A DNA stretch of 42,108 bases from Prevotella sp. UBA2755 (GTDB lineage Bacteria > Bacteroidota > Bacteroidia > Bacteroidales > Bacteroidaceae): assembly GCA_002353225.1 (NCBI GenBank), contig DEJF01000039.1, positions 1 to 42,108 of the forward strand, in the 5' to 3' direction. This document shows positions 18,317-27,478 of the stretch, piece after piece; within the stretch, counting starts at the first letter, position 1, and each line of letters begins with the position of its first letter. The translations under genes and the position numbers were made by a program. The notes beneath the pieces are model-generated. The model searched no databases and was not told where the DNA came from. It was given only the letters and a program-made list of their open reading frames with translations.

Positions 18317-19955
18317 TCGGACACCAAGGCTTGAGTTGTTTGAAGAAATCATTGCCCTTGTCATCAACGAGGATGAAAGCAGGGAAGTCCTCTACCTCAA
18401 TCTTCCAGATAGCCTCCATACCAAGTTCTGGATACTCCACGCACTCGATACTCTTAATAGAACTCTGGGAGAGTACGGCAGCGACACCACCGATTGAACC
18501 CAGATAGAAACCACCGTGCTTCTGACAAGCATCCGTAACCACCTGACTACGGTTACCCTTGGCTATCATTACCAATGAAGCACCATGATCCTGGAACTCA
18601 TCGACGTAAGGATCCATACGGTTTGCCGTCGTTGGTCCCATCGAACCACAAGGATAACCCTCTGGTGTCTTCGCAGGACCAGCGTACAGCACTGGATAAT
18701 CCTTGAAATACTGTGGGAGATCCTCACCTGCATCCAGACGAGCCTTCAGTTTGGCATGAGCGATATCACGAGCCACGATGATGGTACCCTTCAGGTTGAC
18801 ACGGGTAGAGACAGGATACTTAGACAGTTCCTTACGAACAGCATCAATACCCTCGTTCAGGTCAATCACAATCGTATTGTTGCCCTCGCCAGCCTTCGCA
18901 TACTCAGCAGGAATCAACTCGGCAGGATTGCTGTCCATCTTCTCCAGCCAGATACCGTCACGGTTGATCTTCGCCTTGATATTACGGTCGGCAGAACAAC
19001 TGACACCCATACCGATAGGACAAGAGGCACCATGACGAGGAAGACGGATGACACGGATATCGTGTGCCAGAGCCTTACCACCGAACTGGGCACCCAGTCC
19101 AATCTTATGAGCCTCCTCAAGGAGTTTGTTCTCTAAGTCAATATCACGGAAAGCACGTCCCGTCTCATCACCTGTCGTCGGCAGGTTATCGTAGTATTTG
19201 ATAGAGGCGAGTTTCACAGTCAACAGGTTCTTCTCCGCAGAAGTACCACCAATCACAAAGGCGATATGGTAAGGAGGACAGGCGGCTGTTCCTAATGACT
19301 TCATCTTCTCCACCAAGAAAGGCAGCAGTGTACCCTCGTTCTGGATGGTAGCCTTCGTCATCGGATAGAAATAGGTCTTGTTGGCAGAGCCGCCACCCTT
19401 AGCCACCATGACAAAGCGATACTCGGCACCCTCTGTAGCCTCGATGTCAATCTGGGCAGGCAGGTTACAACGGGTGTTCACCTCGTCATACATGTTCAGC
19501 GGCGCGTTCTGAGAATAGCGCAGGTTATCCTGGGTGAAGGTATTATAGACACCACGGGAGAGTGCCTCCTCGTCCTCGAAACCAGTCCATATCTGCTGTC
19601 CCTTCTCACCATGGATGATGGCTGTACCCGTATCCTGACAGAAAGGCAGGATGCCCTTGGCAGCCACCTCTGCATTACGCAGGAACTGTAGTGCCACATA
19701 CTTATCATTCTCAGAAGCCTCAGGGTCTTTCAGAATCTTTGCCACCTGCAGGTTATGCTCACGACGCAACATGAACTCCACATCATGGAAAGCCTGCTGG
19801 GCAAGCAAGGTCAGTGCCTCCTTGGAGACCTTTACTATTTCCTTTCCCTCAAACTCAGCGGTGGTCACGCCTTCCTTTGAAAGAAGTCTGTACTCTGTGT
19901 CGTCTTTGCCCACTTGGAACATAGGGGCATACTTGAATTCCGGTGTTGTTGCCAT
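18306..19955 (-). CDS. Class I (iron-sulfur) fumarate hydratase
   Basis: A 549-residue enzyme of the dimeric [4Fe-4S] fumarase class, interconverting fumarate and malate. In anaerobic Bacteroidota this runs in the reductive branch that makes succinate and propionate. Cluster cysteines are visible in LPFCQDTG near residue 128, in SCPIGMGVSCSADR near residue 310, and in the C-terminal EGYPCGSMGPTTANRMDPY segment typical of the beta domain. The length equals the normal full-length class I form with fused alpha and beta parts. It starts 26 nt after the M16 peptidase stop and overlaps the downstream protease start by 11 nt (ATGCTAAATAA), which suggests translational coupling. Its placement among secreted peptidases is odd metabolically and probably reflects shared transcription only. 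Confidence 0.93.
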   Translation of the reverse strand: MATTPEFKYAPMFQVGKDDTEYRLLSKEGVTTAEFEGKEIVKVSKEALTLLAQQAFHDVEFMLRREHNLQVAKILKDPEASENDKYVALQFLRNAEVAAKGILPFCQDTGTAIIHGEKGQQIWTGFEDEEALSRGVYNTFTQDNLRYSQNAPLNMYDEVNTRCNLPAQIDIEATEGAEYRFVMVAKGGGSANKTYFYPMTKATIQNEGTLLPFLVEKMKSLGTAACPPYHIAFVIGGTSAEKNLLTVKLASIKYYDNLPTTGDETGRAFRDIDLENKLLEEAHKIGLGAQFGGKALAHDIRVIRLPRHGASCPIGMGVSCSADRNIKAKINRDGIWLEKMDSNPAELIPAEYAKAGEGNNTIVIDLNEGIDAVRKELSKYPVSTRVNLKGTIIVARDIAHAKLKARLDAGEDLPQYFKDYPVLYAGPAKTPEGYPCGSMGPTTANRMDPYVDEFQDHGASLVMIAKGNRSQVVTDACQKHGGFYLGSIGGVAAVLSQSSIKSIECVEYPELGMEAIWKIEVEDFPAFILVDDKGNDFFKQLKPWCPNAK

Positions 19956-19981
19956 AGTCTTAAATCGTATTTATTTAGTGA

Positions 19982-22885
19982 TTAATATCCGAAGACCTCC
20001 TCTGTCGTCAGCCGACGGATCGGTCCAATTTTCTCCAATGATTCCATATCGAGATCCTTCTCATCACCAAGAATCAGATAACGATATGCCTTGTCCGCCA
20101 TATTCGCCTTCTCGAAGTTCACGATATCCTGCAGCGTGACATCCTTCAGGGCATTGTATATCTTCTCATTCAGGTCATAGTTAAGACCTATTTTCTGCAT
20201 ACTATGCCAACGGCTGATGATATTCATCTTGGTGACACGAAGGGAAGCAAGTTGCTTGGTAAGTCCTTCCTTGGCAATCTTGAAGGCGTTCTCACTAGCG
20301 GGGAACTCGTTCAGGATATGATGGAACTCCTTGATGCAATCCATCATCTTATCGTTCTGTGTGATGATATGGGTGAAGTAACTTTCTTTCTCACCTGTCT
20401 TATCAGGGCGTCCATACCAGGCAGAGGCATTATAGGCAAGACCACGAGCCTCACGTAACTCTTGGAACACCACCCCATTCATACCACCGCCAAAATACTC
20501 GTTGAAGAGCGAAACGGTAGCAGTCTCGTCAGGACTCCAGTTACGTCCCTCATTATGATACATACGCATGTAAATGTTCTTGGCATCATAAGGCGCGATC
20601 CAAACCTCGTTATTGGTAGCGAGTTCTTTCACGTAAGGCTTCCCCTGAGGCACATCCTTCAGTTGCGTGGTAGTCTTATGGATTCTGCTGATAATATTGG
20701 AGACCTCGCTGACAGACATCGGGCCATAGTACTCTACACTATGTTTGAAGTTCTTTAAGTTCTTCATCAACTCAATGAACACCTGCGGGTCGGTCTCTTT
20801 CAACTGTTGCTCGCTCATCATGTCAGTATTGGCATTACGCTTTCCATACGTACCATATTGGAACAAGGTGTTGAAATAACGGCGCTGGTCTTTCTTGGCA
20901 TCAGCACGCTGTTTCAGGATCTTTGCCACCATCTGCTCGTATGCCGCCTTGTCGACTTTCGCATTCTGCCACAGATTCTCGAGCAGTTCAAGGGCTGCAG
21001 GCATATTCTCACTAAGACCATACACCATCACCGTGAGGTTATCATTACCCACATAGACGTAGCAGTCGCATGCCAGTTCATAGAACTTCTGCTTGATCTC
21101 GGCACTTGTCAACTTATCTGTTCCGAGGTAGTTCATATACTCTCTGGCTACACCATAGCGGTTGTCTGCCTCACGTCCAAATTCATAGCGGAACTCCAAT
21201 TCAAACAGTCCGTTCTCTTTGTTCTGCACGTAGAGTAGTGGCAGTTTGCTCTTCGTTTCCGCAAAGGTGAGGTCTTTCTTGAAGTCCACGAACTTAGGCT
21301 GAATAGGTTCTACCTTGGAGTTCTGGATATCCTTCACGAACTGGCTCATCATGTCACGGTTAGCAGGTATCGGTGTGATGGCAGGCTTGTCAATTTTCTT
21401 CTGTGTGGAGTCAACACCCTGTTTCTTATACACCACGATATAGCCGTCAGTAAAGAACCGATTAGCGAAATCAATGATCTCCTGCTTGGTAATCTTGGAG
21501 ATACGGTCTATCTTGCCTACCTCCTGTTTCCATTCCACCTCATTGATAAAGGCATCAACAAACAAGTCGGCACGGCTACGGTTGTCCTCCAACTGCTGAT
21601 AATACTGGCGTTTCTTATTATTGATGATGCTGGGCAGGAGGTTGTCAGGGAAGTCACCCTTCTTCAATTTGTCTATCTCACCCATCATCAGGCTCTTCAC
21701 CTCGTCAAGGCTCTGTCCTTGTTTGGGGTTTCCCATCAACAGGAAACCGCCGTGGTCATGCATCAGTTCTGAGCCAGCACCAGCACGCTGTACCTTCATC
21801 GTCTGGTTCAGGTCAAGGTCGAAGAGACCCGCACGACCGTTACTCAGCACATCCTCCATCAGTTGCAAGGTATCTGCCTGCAAGGAGTTAGCCTGTTTGG
21901 AGCGCCATGCCACCCATATCTGCTCTGCTTCCTGACCTACAATCGTCGTGTCCTTAGGAGAGGTCAGCGGCGGCAGTGGGGCAAAGACGGGCTGACGAAT
22001 GTCGGCACCTGGTTTCCAACCGCTAAAATACTTGTCGATGATCGCTATCGTCTGATCGAAGTCAAAGTCGCCAGCCATACAGATAGCGACATTATTCGGC
22101 ACATACCACTTATTGAAGTAATTCTTGATATTGACAATAGAAGGATTCTTCAGGTGGTCCTGAGTACCGATGGTTGTCTGGCTACCATAAGGATGATTAG
22201 CCCATAGCATCTTGCTTGCCACCTCAAAGAGTTTGCGCATATCAGAGGAAAGACCGATGTTATACTCCTCGTACACAGCCTCCAACTCGGTATGGAAACC
22301 ACGGATCACCATGTTCTGGAAACGGTCTGACTGTATCTTCGCCCAGTTCTCTATCTCGTTAGAGGGGATATCCTCCGTATAGCAGGTGACATCGTTGGAG
22401 GTATATGCATTGGTACCCTGCGCACCGATTGCCGCCATCAACTTGTCGTACTCATTAGGGATATTATACTGTGCGGCAAGTTGGGACACACTGTCTATCT
22501 CATGATAAGCCTGCTTACGAGCCTGTGGGTCAGTCAGTTTACGATAAGTCTCATAACGGCGGGTTATCTCATCCAACAGCGGAGCCTCAGCCTCCGGGTT
22601 ACTGGTGCCGAACTGCTTGGTACCCTTGAACATCAAGTGCTCCAGATAGTGGGCAAGACCCGTTGTCTCGGCAGGGTCGTTCTTCGAGCCCGTACGCACG
22701 GCTATATAGGTCTGGATACGCGGTTTCTCCTTATTCACGGAGAGATACACCCTCAGACCGTTGTCCAAGGTATAGATACGGGTCTTTGTCAGGTCGCCCT
22801 CAACCGTCTGGTACTTGTAGTCCTTCGCCTGCGCACTCAAGCCGAGAGTGACAAGGCATGCTGTCAGAAAAAATTTAATCCTCAT
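19982..22885 (-). CDS. M16 (pitrilysin-family) zinc peptidase, exported
   Basis: A 967-residue protein with signal peptide MRIKFFLTACLVTLGLSAQA and two M16 halves. The active half has the inverted zinc motif HYLEH (residues 79-83) and the downstream glutamate in LEAVYEEYNIG, completing HxxEH...E. The second half, about residues 500-967, lacks the motif, as is normal for the inactive partner domain, but keeps the RELRGLAY-like segment (ELREARGLAYNASAWYG). It is likely a periplasmic oligopeptidase that degrades peptides of limited size. Its start overlaps the end of the upstream DUF4954 gene by 11 nt (ATGAGGATTAA). The length is typical of Bacteroidota M16 peptidases. Confidence 0.93.
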   Translation of the reverse strand: MRIKFFLTACLVTLGLSAQAKDYKYQTVEGDLTKTRIYTLDNGLRVYLSVNKEKPRIQTYIAVRTGSKNDPAETTGLAHYLEHLMFKGTKQFGTSNPEAEAPLLDEITRRYETYRKLTDPQARKQAYHEIDSVSQLAAQYNIPNEYDKLMAAIGAQGTNAYTSNDVTCYTEDIPSNEIENWAKIQSDRFQNMVIRGFHTELEAVYEEYNIGLSSDMRKLFEVASKMLWANHPYGSQTTIGTQDHLKNPSIVNIKNYFNKWYVPNNVAICMAGDFDFDQTIAIIDKYFSGWKPGADIRQPVFAPLPPLTSPKDTTIVGQEAEQIWVAWRSKQANSLQADTLQLMEDVLSNGRAGLFDLDLNQTMKVQRAGAGSELMHDHGGFLLMGNPKQGQSLDEVKSLMMGEIDKLKKGDFPDNLLPSIINNKKRQYYQQLEDNRSRADLFVDAFINEVEWKQEVGKIDRISKITKQEIIDFANRFFTDGYIVVYKKQGVDSTQKKIDKPAITPIPANRDMMSQFVKDIQNSKVEPIQPKFVDFKKDLTFAETKSKLPLLYVQNKENGLFELEFRYEFGREADNRYGVAREYMNYLGTDKLTSAEIKQKFYELACDCYVYVGNDNLTVMVYGLSENMPAALELLENLWQNAKVDKAAYEQMVAKILKQRADAKKDQRRYFNTLFQYGTYGKRNANTDMMSEQQLKETDPQVFIELMKNLKNFKHSVEYYGPMSVSEVSNIISRIHKTTTQLKDVPQGKPYVKELATNNEVWIAPYDAKNIYMRMYHNEGRNWSPDETATVSLFNEYFGGGMNGVVFQELREARGLAYNASAWYGRPDKTGEKESYFTHIITQNDKMMDCIKEFHHILNEFPASENAFKIAKEGLTKQLASLRVTKMNIISRWHSMQKIGLNYDLNEKIYNALKDVTLQDIVNFEKANMADKAYRYLILGDEKDLDMESLEKIGPIRRLTTEEVFGY

Positions 22886-24728
22886 AATCTATTTCATGAT
22901 CTAATTTCGATATAAAGTCGTCGAAGACATCCTGCTCCACGTCACCCATGGAAAACTCCTTCTGGGCATCCTTGCGGATCTCGGCAATCCAGGCACGACG
23001 GGCACGGACATAGTCCTCACGGATGCGCTGCATGGCAGGCTCTGTCAACTCGTCCAGTCCGTAGTAATCGAGGATCATGCGATAGGTCCATGCCCACTGG
23101 TACTCCCGGTAGTGGTCGTCAATATCCCTGAAACGGTCGAGGATATCCTTGATACTCTCGACATTGCCATTCTTGATATCGTCTATCAACCGCTGCTCCT
23201 CCGTTGCCGGCAGCAAGAGTCCCGACAGGTCGTTCCAGTCACCCAGTCCTATATCAGTCTTCGGTACTCCCAGGAAACCGCCCTTCACGGCACGCTTCAG
23301 GACGGCACCCATATAGATACGCAGGGCGATGTCATAGTATTTGATACCCTTACGCAGTGATGTGGCATTGATGATATACTCGTGGTAGTTGTAGGATGAC
23401 ACGTTATCACCACCAGCCTGGCGCAAAGCCTCCAGGATCTTCTTACCCTGTACGATCTCGCCCACCGTGAAGGGAGAGAGCCAGTCGAAGTTGATGATAC
23501 TCTTACGACTGGAAGGAGCGCGTCGGTCACGCTTGGGCCATTTCTTGATGTCACGATAGAGTCCTACCGTCGTGATGTTACGTCCCGGTACGATATACAT
23601 CGTCTCTCCGTATGCCATCAGATAGGCGAAGGGCAGACAGCGCATGTCGGGGTGGTTCATCAGTTTGCCGAAGCAGACAGAGAAGGCACCGATCTTCGCC
23701 GGCATCAGCACGTAGGCGCCACTTGCAGTCTTAGAGCCACGCTCCAGTGTTCCATAGTGCATCGGTCCCATCTTATAGGCATGGTTAGAGAAATTGGTGT
23801 TCGAACCAGCGTTATAGAACGAGAACTCACCACCTATCAGCAGACTCGACTTATGGTGGGAAGCAGAGAAAGGTCCGCAGAAGGCGGCACATGCCTCACC
23901 ATTCGCCATGAAGGAGTTGGCGAAGAACACACTCGCCTCGGCAGTAAAACCGTTGGTGATCTGACAAGCCTCACCCACAAAGCACTCCTGCATCTTCACA
24001 GAGTTCGTGATAGAGCAACCGTTCGAGATAATTGAGTTCTCGCAGATAACACCTGTGCCGATATAGACAGAGGCATCCTTCGACGACATGATGGTGCAGT
24101 CGCTCAAGCGAGCAGCGCCGTTAATCTCACAGTCGTCCTTGATGACGGTATTGGTAATCTCCTTGGTATTGATAATCTTCACACCATTGCCGATCGTACC
24201 ACGCTCTGGCAGGGTGAAACGGATCTCCTCATTAATCAGACGGGTGATATTGTCTTTCAGCACCTTGTCCTTGAAATGCTTCACCATCAAGGCGGCAAGT
24301 TGGGAGTTGAGGTCATGGAAGAGGATGACATTACCATCGCCCATCTCGTTGAGCACGGACACCAGATGTCCCTCACCAAAGGTAGCACCCTCTGTGGTCT
24401 CCATCGTCGAGATATTGGAGATGTAGCAGTCGTCACCGATGGTATAGTTATTGATGAAATTGCCGATCTTCTCGATGAGGCAGTTGTCACCCACTGTCAC
24501 GTTGCGCAGGGTAGCGTCATTGATACCCGCATGCTTGGTGAACCCCTTGGTCACCTCCACCTGCTTGTCGAAGGAGCCCAGCCGGATGTCGCCATAAAAA
24601 ACTACGCGATGGAAGCCGTATGGCTTAAACGCCTCTGCCACCATCACACGATCCCAGTCCTCTGCCCAGCAACTATTGCGCTCGAGCACCTCAATTTCCT
24701 CTTGTGTCAGTTGTCTGTAATCTCTCAT
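22875..24728 (-). CDS. DUF4954 family left-handed beta-helix protein
   Basis: A 617-residue cytosolic protein from the ATG at 24728 (MRDYRQLTQEEIEVLERNSC). A longer reading from 24887 would overlap hflX and adds a basic, family-atypical extension. Residues about 60-340 have the imperfect hexapeptide pattern of left-handed beta-helices, as in LRNVTVGDNCLIEKIGNFI, IGDDCYISNIST and VYIGTGVICENSIISNGC. Conserved DUF4954 signatures include GEACAAFCGPF, SHHKSSLLIGGEFSFYNAGS, KMGPMHYGTLERGSKT and KWPKRDRR. The C-terminal third is alpha-helical. The fold suggests a nucleotidyl- or acyltransferase-like role, but no function is established to my knowledge. It starts 25 nt after hflX and overlaps the M16 peptidase start by 11 nt. 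Confidence 0.88.
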   Translation of the reverse strand: MRDYRQLTQEEIEVLERNSCWAEDWDRVMVAEAFKPYGFHRVVFYGDIRLGSFDKQVEVTKGFTKHAGINDATLRNVTVGDNCLIEKIGNFINNYTIGDDCYISNISTMETTEGATFGEGHLVSVLNEMGDGNVILFHDLNSQLAALMVKHFKDKVLKDNITRLINEEIRFTLPERGTIGNGVKIINTKEITNTVIKDDCEINGAARLSDCTIMSSKDASVYIGTGVICENSIISNGCSITNSVKMQECFVGEACQITNGFTAEASVFFANSFMANGEACAAFCGPFSASHHKSSLLIGGEFSFYNAGSNTNFSNHAYKMGPMHYGTLERGSKTASGAYVLMPAKIGAFSVCFGKLMNHPDMRCLPFAYLMAYGETMYIVPGRNITTVGLYRDIKKWPKRDRRAPSSRKSIINFDWLSPFTVGEIVQGKKILEALRQAGGDNVSSYNYHEYIINATSLRKGIKYYDIALRIYMGAVLKRAVKGGFLGVPKTDIGLGDWNDLSGLLLPATEEQRLIDDIKNGNVESIKDILDRFRDIDDHYREYQWAWTYRMILDYYGLDELTEPAMQRIREDYVRARRAWIAEIRKDAQKEFSMGDVEQDVFDDFISKLDHEIDYED

Positions 24729-24753
24729 AAGTATATGTGTTGTGTAAGTTTGG

Positions 24754-26025
24754 TTATTCTTCCACAGTGTACAGGAAATCGTTATAGGGATATTTCTGTA
24801 CATGGAGTTCGCGAACCTTCTTGTAAAGAACCTCGCGCAACTCGTCGATATTCTCCTTCTGACGTGCTGAGATAAAGAGACAGTCACCTTGCATCTTAGC
24901 CATCCATGTCTTCTTCAACTCATCGAGGGAGATATTCTCCTTGGTAGGCGCTGTCAGGTCGTCCTCATCCTGAGGAGTCCACGTATAAGCGTCTATCTTG
25001 TTGAACACCAGCATGGAGGGCTTGTCGGCACATCCGAGGTCGGCAAGGGTTTTCTCCACCACGGTGATCTGTTCCTCGAAGTCGGGATGTGAGATATCCA
25101 CCACATGCACCAATAAGTCAGCCTCCCTCACCTCATCGAGGGTCGACTTGAAGGAGTCCACCAGGTCGGTAGGCAGTTTACGGATAAACCCTACCGTATC
25201 GGCAAGCAGGAAGGGCAGGTTGTCAATCACCATCTTACGCACGGTCGTGTCGAGGGTGGCGAAGAGTTTGTTCTCCGCAAAGACATCACTCTTCGCCAAG
25301 AGGTTCATCATCGTCGACTTACCCACATTGGTATACCCGACGAGGGCGACACGGATCAGCCGACCACGGTTCTTACGCTGGGTGGTCTTCTGCTTGTCAA
25401 TCTCCACGAGACGCTCTTTCAGCAGGGTGATACGGTGCAGGATGATACGGCGGTCCATCTCCAACTGTGTCTCACCGGGACCACGCAGTCCCACACTACC
25501 CTTTCCGCCACCAGAGCCGGAGCCACCGCCCTGACGCTCCAAGTGGGTCCAGAGCCGTTGCAGACGGGGCAGCATATAGCGGTACTGCGCCAACTCCACC
25601 TGTGTCTTTGCCTCGGCTGTCTGGGCACGCATGGCGAAGATGTCGAGGATCAGGGAGGTGCGGTCGAGGATCTTCACCTTCAGTTCCGCCTCGATATTAC
25701 GGATCTGCTTTGCCGACAACTCGTCGTCGAAGATGACCATGCCCACGGGTTGTGTCTCACCAGTAGGGTCCTCATCGGCAGCGTCTTCCTGCTGTTTGAT
25801 ATATTGCTTGATTTCCTCGAGTTTTCCCTTGCCCACATAGGTCACCTGACTGGGACCCTGCACCTTCTGCGTGAAACGCTTCACAGTCACGGCACCAGCG
25901 GTATCGGCAAGAAACTCCAACTCGTCGAGGTATTCCTTCGTCTTCGCCTCGTCCTGCTCCTGGGTAATCAATCCCACCAGCACGGCAGTCTCTGCCTTGA
26001 CTTCGGAAATCACAAATTCTTTCAT
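24754..26025 (-). CDS. hflX: GTPase HflX
   Basis: A 423-residue TRAFAC GTPase that binds 50S or 70S ribosomes and splits stalled or hibernating ribosomes, notably under stress. The N-terminal HflX domain (1-200) contains the glycine-rich linker GGGSGSGGGKGSVGLRGPGE before a helical arm. The GTPase domain shows G1 GYTNVGKST, G3 DTVGFI and G4 NKID. Length is normal. It is first in the five-gene minus-strand cluster (hflX, DUF4954, M16, fumarase, M6) and divergent from nagB, with a -7 box 21-28 nt upstream of its ATG. Start MKEFVISEVKAETAVLVGL fits the family. Confidence 0.95.
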   Translation of the reverse strand: MKEFVISEVKAETAVLVGLITQEQDEAKTKEYLDELEFLADTAGAVTVKRFTQKVQGPSQVTYVGKGKLEEIKQYIKQQEDAADEDPTGETQPVGMVIFDDELSAKQIRNIEAELKVKILDRTSLILDIFAMRAQTAEAKTQVELAQYRYMLPRLQRLWTHLERQGGGSGSGGGKGSVGLRGPGETQLEMDRRIILHRITLLKERLVEIDKQKTTQRKNRGRLIRVALVGYTNVGKSTMMNLLAKSDVFAENKLFATLDTTVRKMVIDNLPFLLADTVGFIRKLPTDLVDSFKSTLDEVREADLLVHVVDISHPDFEEQITVVEKTLADLGCADKPSMLVFNKIDAYTWTPQDEDDLTAPTKENISLDELKKTWMAKMQGDCLFISARQKENIDELREVLYKKVRELHVQKYPYNDFLYTVEE

Positions 26026-26045
26026 ACCTTATTATATATTAGGTG

Positions 26046-26053
26046 CAAAGTTA
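26046..26053 (-). promoter_or_regulatory. -7 box of the hflX cluster promoter
   Basis: Reading the minus strand, TAACTTTG is followed by GCA, the usual form in this window. The start codon is at 26025, so the leader would be short, about 15 nt. No clear TTTG -33 element lies at the expected spacing, so strength is uncertain. Confidence 0.5.
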
Positions 26054-26096
26054 CAAAAAAAATACATATTACATACTTATTTTGTCAGATTTTTAT

Positions 26097-26104
26097 TATC
26101 TTTG
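26097..26104 (+). promoter_or_regulatory. -7 box of the nagB promoter
   Basis: TATCTTTG matches TAnnTTTG. A TTTG at 26081-26084 is closer than the usual 19-21 bp, so the -33 element is doubtful. A start near 26110 gives a leader of about 30 nt. Confidence 0.5.
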
Positions 26105-26140
26105 CCAACGCAAACAGACACAACTTAACTTTTTGTACTT

Positions 26141-26935
26141 ATGAGATTAATTATTGAATCTGATTATCAGAAAATGTCACAATGGGCTGCGGAACACGTG
26201 ATTGAGCGTATCAACGCTTTCCAGCCCACCAAAGAGAAGCCGTTCGTGCTGGGTCTTCCTACCGGCTCTTCACCCGAGGGTATGTATGCTTGCTTGGTCA
26301 AGGCTAACAAAGAGGGACGCGTATCGTTCAAGAACGTGCTGACGTTCAACATGGACGAGTATGTCAACCTGCCGGAAGACCATCCTGAGAGTTACCACTC
26401 TTTCATGGCACGCAACTTGTTCGACCATATCGACTGTCCCAAGGAGAACATCCATATCCTCAACGGCAATGCCAAGGACTTGGCTGCTGAGTGTGCCCAT
26501 TATGAGGAGATGATCCAGGAGGCTGGCGGCATCGACCTCTTCATCGGAGGTATCGGTCCTGACGGACACATCGCTTTCAACGAGCCGTACTCCAGTCTGA
26601 CCAGCCGTACCCGTGTGAAGACACTGACGACAGACACCATCATCGCTAACTCTCGTTTCTTCGACAATGACGTGAACAAGGTGCCCAAACTCGCCCTGAC
26701 CGTTGGTGTCGGTACGGTGATGGATGCCCGTGAGGTGATGATTCTCGTCAACGGACACCACAAGGCTCGTGCCCTGAAGGCTGCCGTCGAGGGTGCCGTG
26801 ACGCATGAGTGGACGATCTCCGCCCTGCAGATGCACCAGCATGGCATCATCGTTGCCGACGAGCCTGCCACCGACGAACTGAAGGTCGCCACCTACAAGT
26901 ACTTCAAGGATATTGAGAAGGACAACCTGCTGTAG
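26141..26935 (+). CDS. nagB: Glucosamine-6-phosphate deaminase
   Basis: A 264-residue enzyme that converts glucosamine-6-phosphate to fructose-6-phosphate and ammonia, the last step of amino-sugar catabolism. It closely follows the hexameric NagB family in length and motifs: the phosphate-binding loop GLPTGSSPEG, the FNMDEY segment with the catalytic aspartate, and GGIGPDGHIAFNEP with the Asp/His pair. It is alone on the plus strand, divergent from hflX, with no nagA or transporter beside it, so amino-sugar uptake genes must lie elsewhere. A weak hairpin follows. Confidence 0.95.
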   Translation: MRLIIESDYQKMSQWAAEHVIERINAFQPTKEKPFVLGLPTGSSPEGMYACLVKANKEGRVSFKNVLTFNMDEYVNLPEDHPESYHSFMARNLFDHIDCPKENIHILNGNAKDLAAECAHYEEMIQEAGGIDLFIGGIGPDGHIAFNEPYSSLTSRTRVKTLTTDTIIANSRFFDNDVNKVPKLALTVGVGTVMDAREVMILVNGHHKARALKAAVEGAVTHEWTISALQMHQHGIIVADEPATDELKVATYKYFKDIEKDNLL

Positions 26936-26961
26936 ATTTATTTACCTATCCACATAAAAAG

Positions 26962-26989
26962 GAGGGTGTGTCAAAATAGGCACATCCTC
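26962..26989. terminator. Hairpin after nagB (weak terminator candidate)
   Basis: GAGGGTGTG (26962-26970) pairs with CACATCCTC (26981-26989), 9 bp with one G-U, loop 10 nt. There is no T run on the plus side; an A run lies to its left, which would serve as a T run for transcripts coming from the HepT-like gene on the minus strand. Confidence 0.45.
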
Positions 26990-27011
26990 ATTAATTATAT
27001 ATTACAGACCC

Positions 27012-27317
27012 TCAATCTCCTCCGTCGTCAGCGGTGTTGAATAGTTCTCTGTCATCGATGGTAGCATAGTCGTGAACCAAAACGTGTCGCATTCCTTGAA
27101 CCACCTTCCAAGGAATCTTTGGGTGCGACTTTTTAAATGCCTTAGTCAGCATATAGGCAGCCTCACCCACCACCTCAATATTCTTCATTACCGAATAGTA
27201 AGTGCGTTTGTCGGCAATCAGCGCTTCGAGTGAATAACCCTCTATGAGCATTGTCACGTTAGTGGAATACTCAATGATGTCCTCCAATCGTCCCTTATCC
27301 CTCGCTCTTTCTCTCAT
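27012..27317 (-). CDS. HepT-like (DUF86) ribonuclease toxin, C-terminus altered
   Basis: A 101-residue all-helical protein of the HepT family, the toxin RNase half of MNT/HepT toxin-antitoxin pairs. The family motif RX4HXY is intact as RHVLVHDY near residues 77-84. Full-length relatives are usually about 110-120 residues and end with a helix of the form LWNTVxxDIPxL. Here the match stops at ELFNT and is followed by six unrelated residues (ADDGGD); a one-base shift after ELFNT would instead read PLTTEEIEGL and stop. So the tail is truncated or frameshifted. The partner nucleotidyltransferase, which normally inactivates HepT by AMPylating the motif tyrosine, survives only as a 3' fragment immediately upstream. 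Activity is uncertain. Confidence 0.75.
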   Translation of the reverse strand: MRERARDKGRLEDIIEYSTNVTMLIEGYSLEALIADKRTYYSVMKNIEVVGEAAYMLTKAFKKSHPKIPWKVVQGMRHVLVHDYATIDDRELFNTADDGGD

Positions 27318-27320
27318 AAA

Positions 27321-27434
27321 TCAATATTTATCGCGGTTAGCGGTTTCTGCGGCATATGGACGGAGTGACCCTTCCACTACCAAATCAACTTCACGACCAA
27401 GCAATTCCTGCAAGTCCAATACATAATAAGGATC
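27321..27434 (-). pseudogene. 3' remnant of MNT-type nucleotidyltransferase (HepT partner)
   Basis: The minus-strand reading DPYYVLDLQELLGREVDLVV and EGSLRPYAAETANRDK matches the C-terminal half of MNT (MntA-like) minimal nucleotidyltransferases. The N-terminal half with the catalytic GSxARG...D motif is missing; upstream sequence turns into the inverted-repeat element. The frame then hits TGA after NRDKY. Supplying one base after the NRDK codons would read ILIYERKSEG and run over the HepT start, as intact operons do. So the gene has lost its 5' half and also has a one-base frameshift. Confidence 0.75.
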
Positions 27435-27478
27435 TATTGAGGGGCAACATGAAGATATTACATGTGATTTTTTAAATC

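Noticed and set aside
24729..24887. Longer start for the DUF4954 protein
   Set aside because: The extension is basic and unlike the family, and it would overlap hflX by 134 bp; the ATG at 24728 gives a normal N-terminus and a 25-nt gap.
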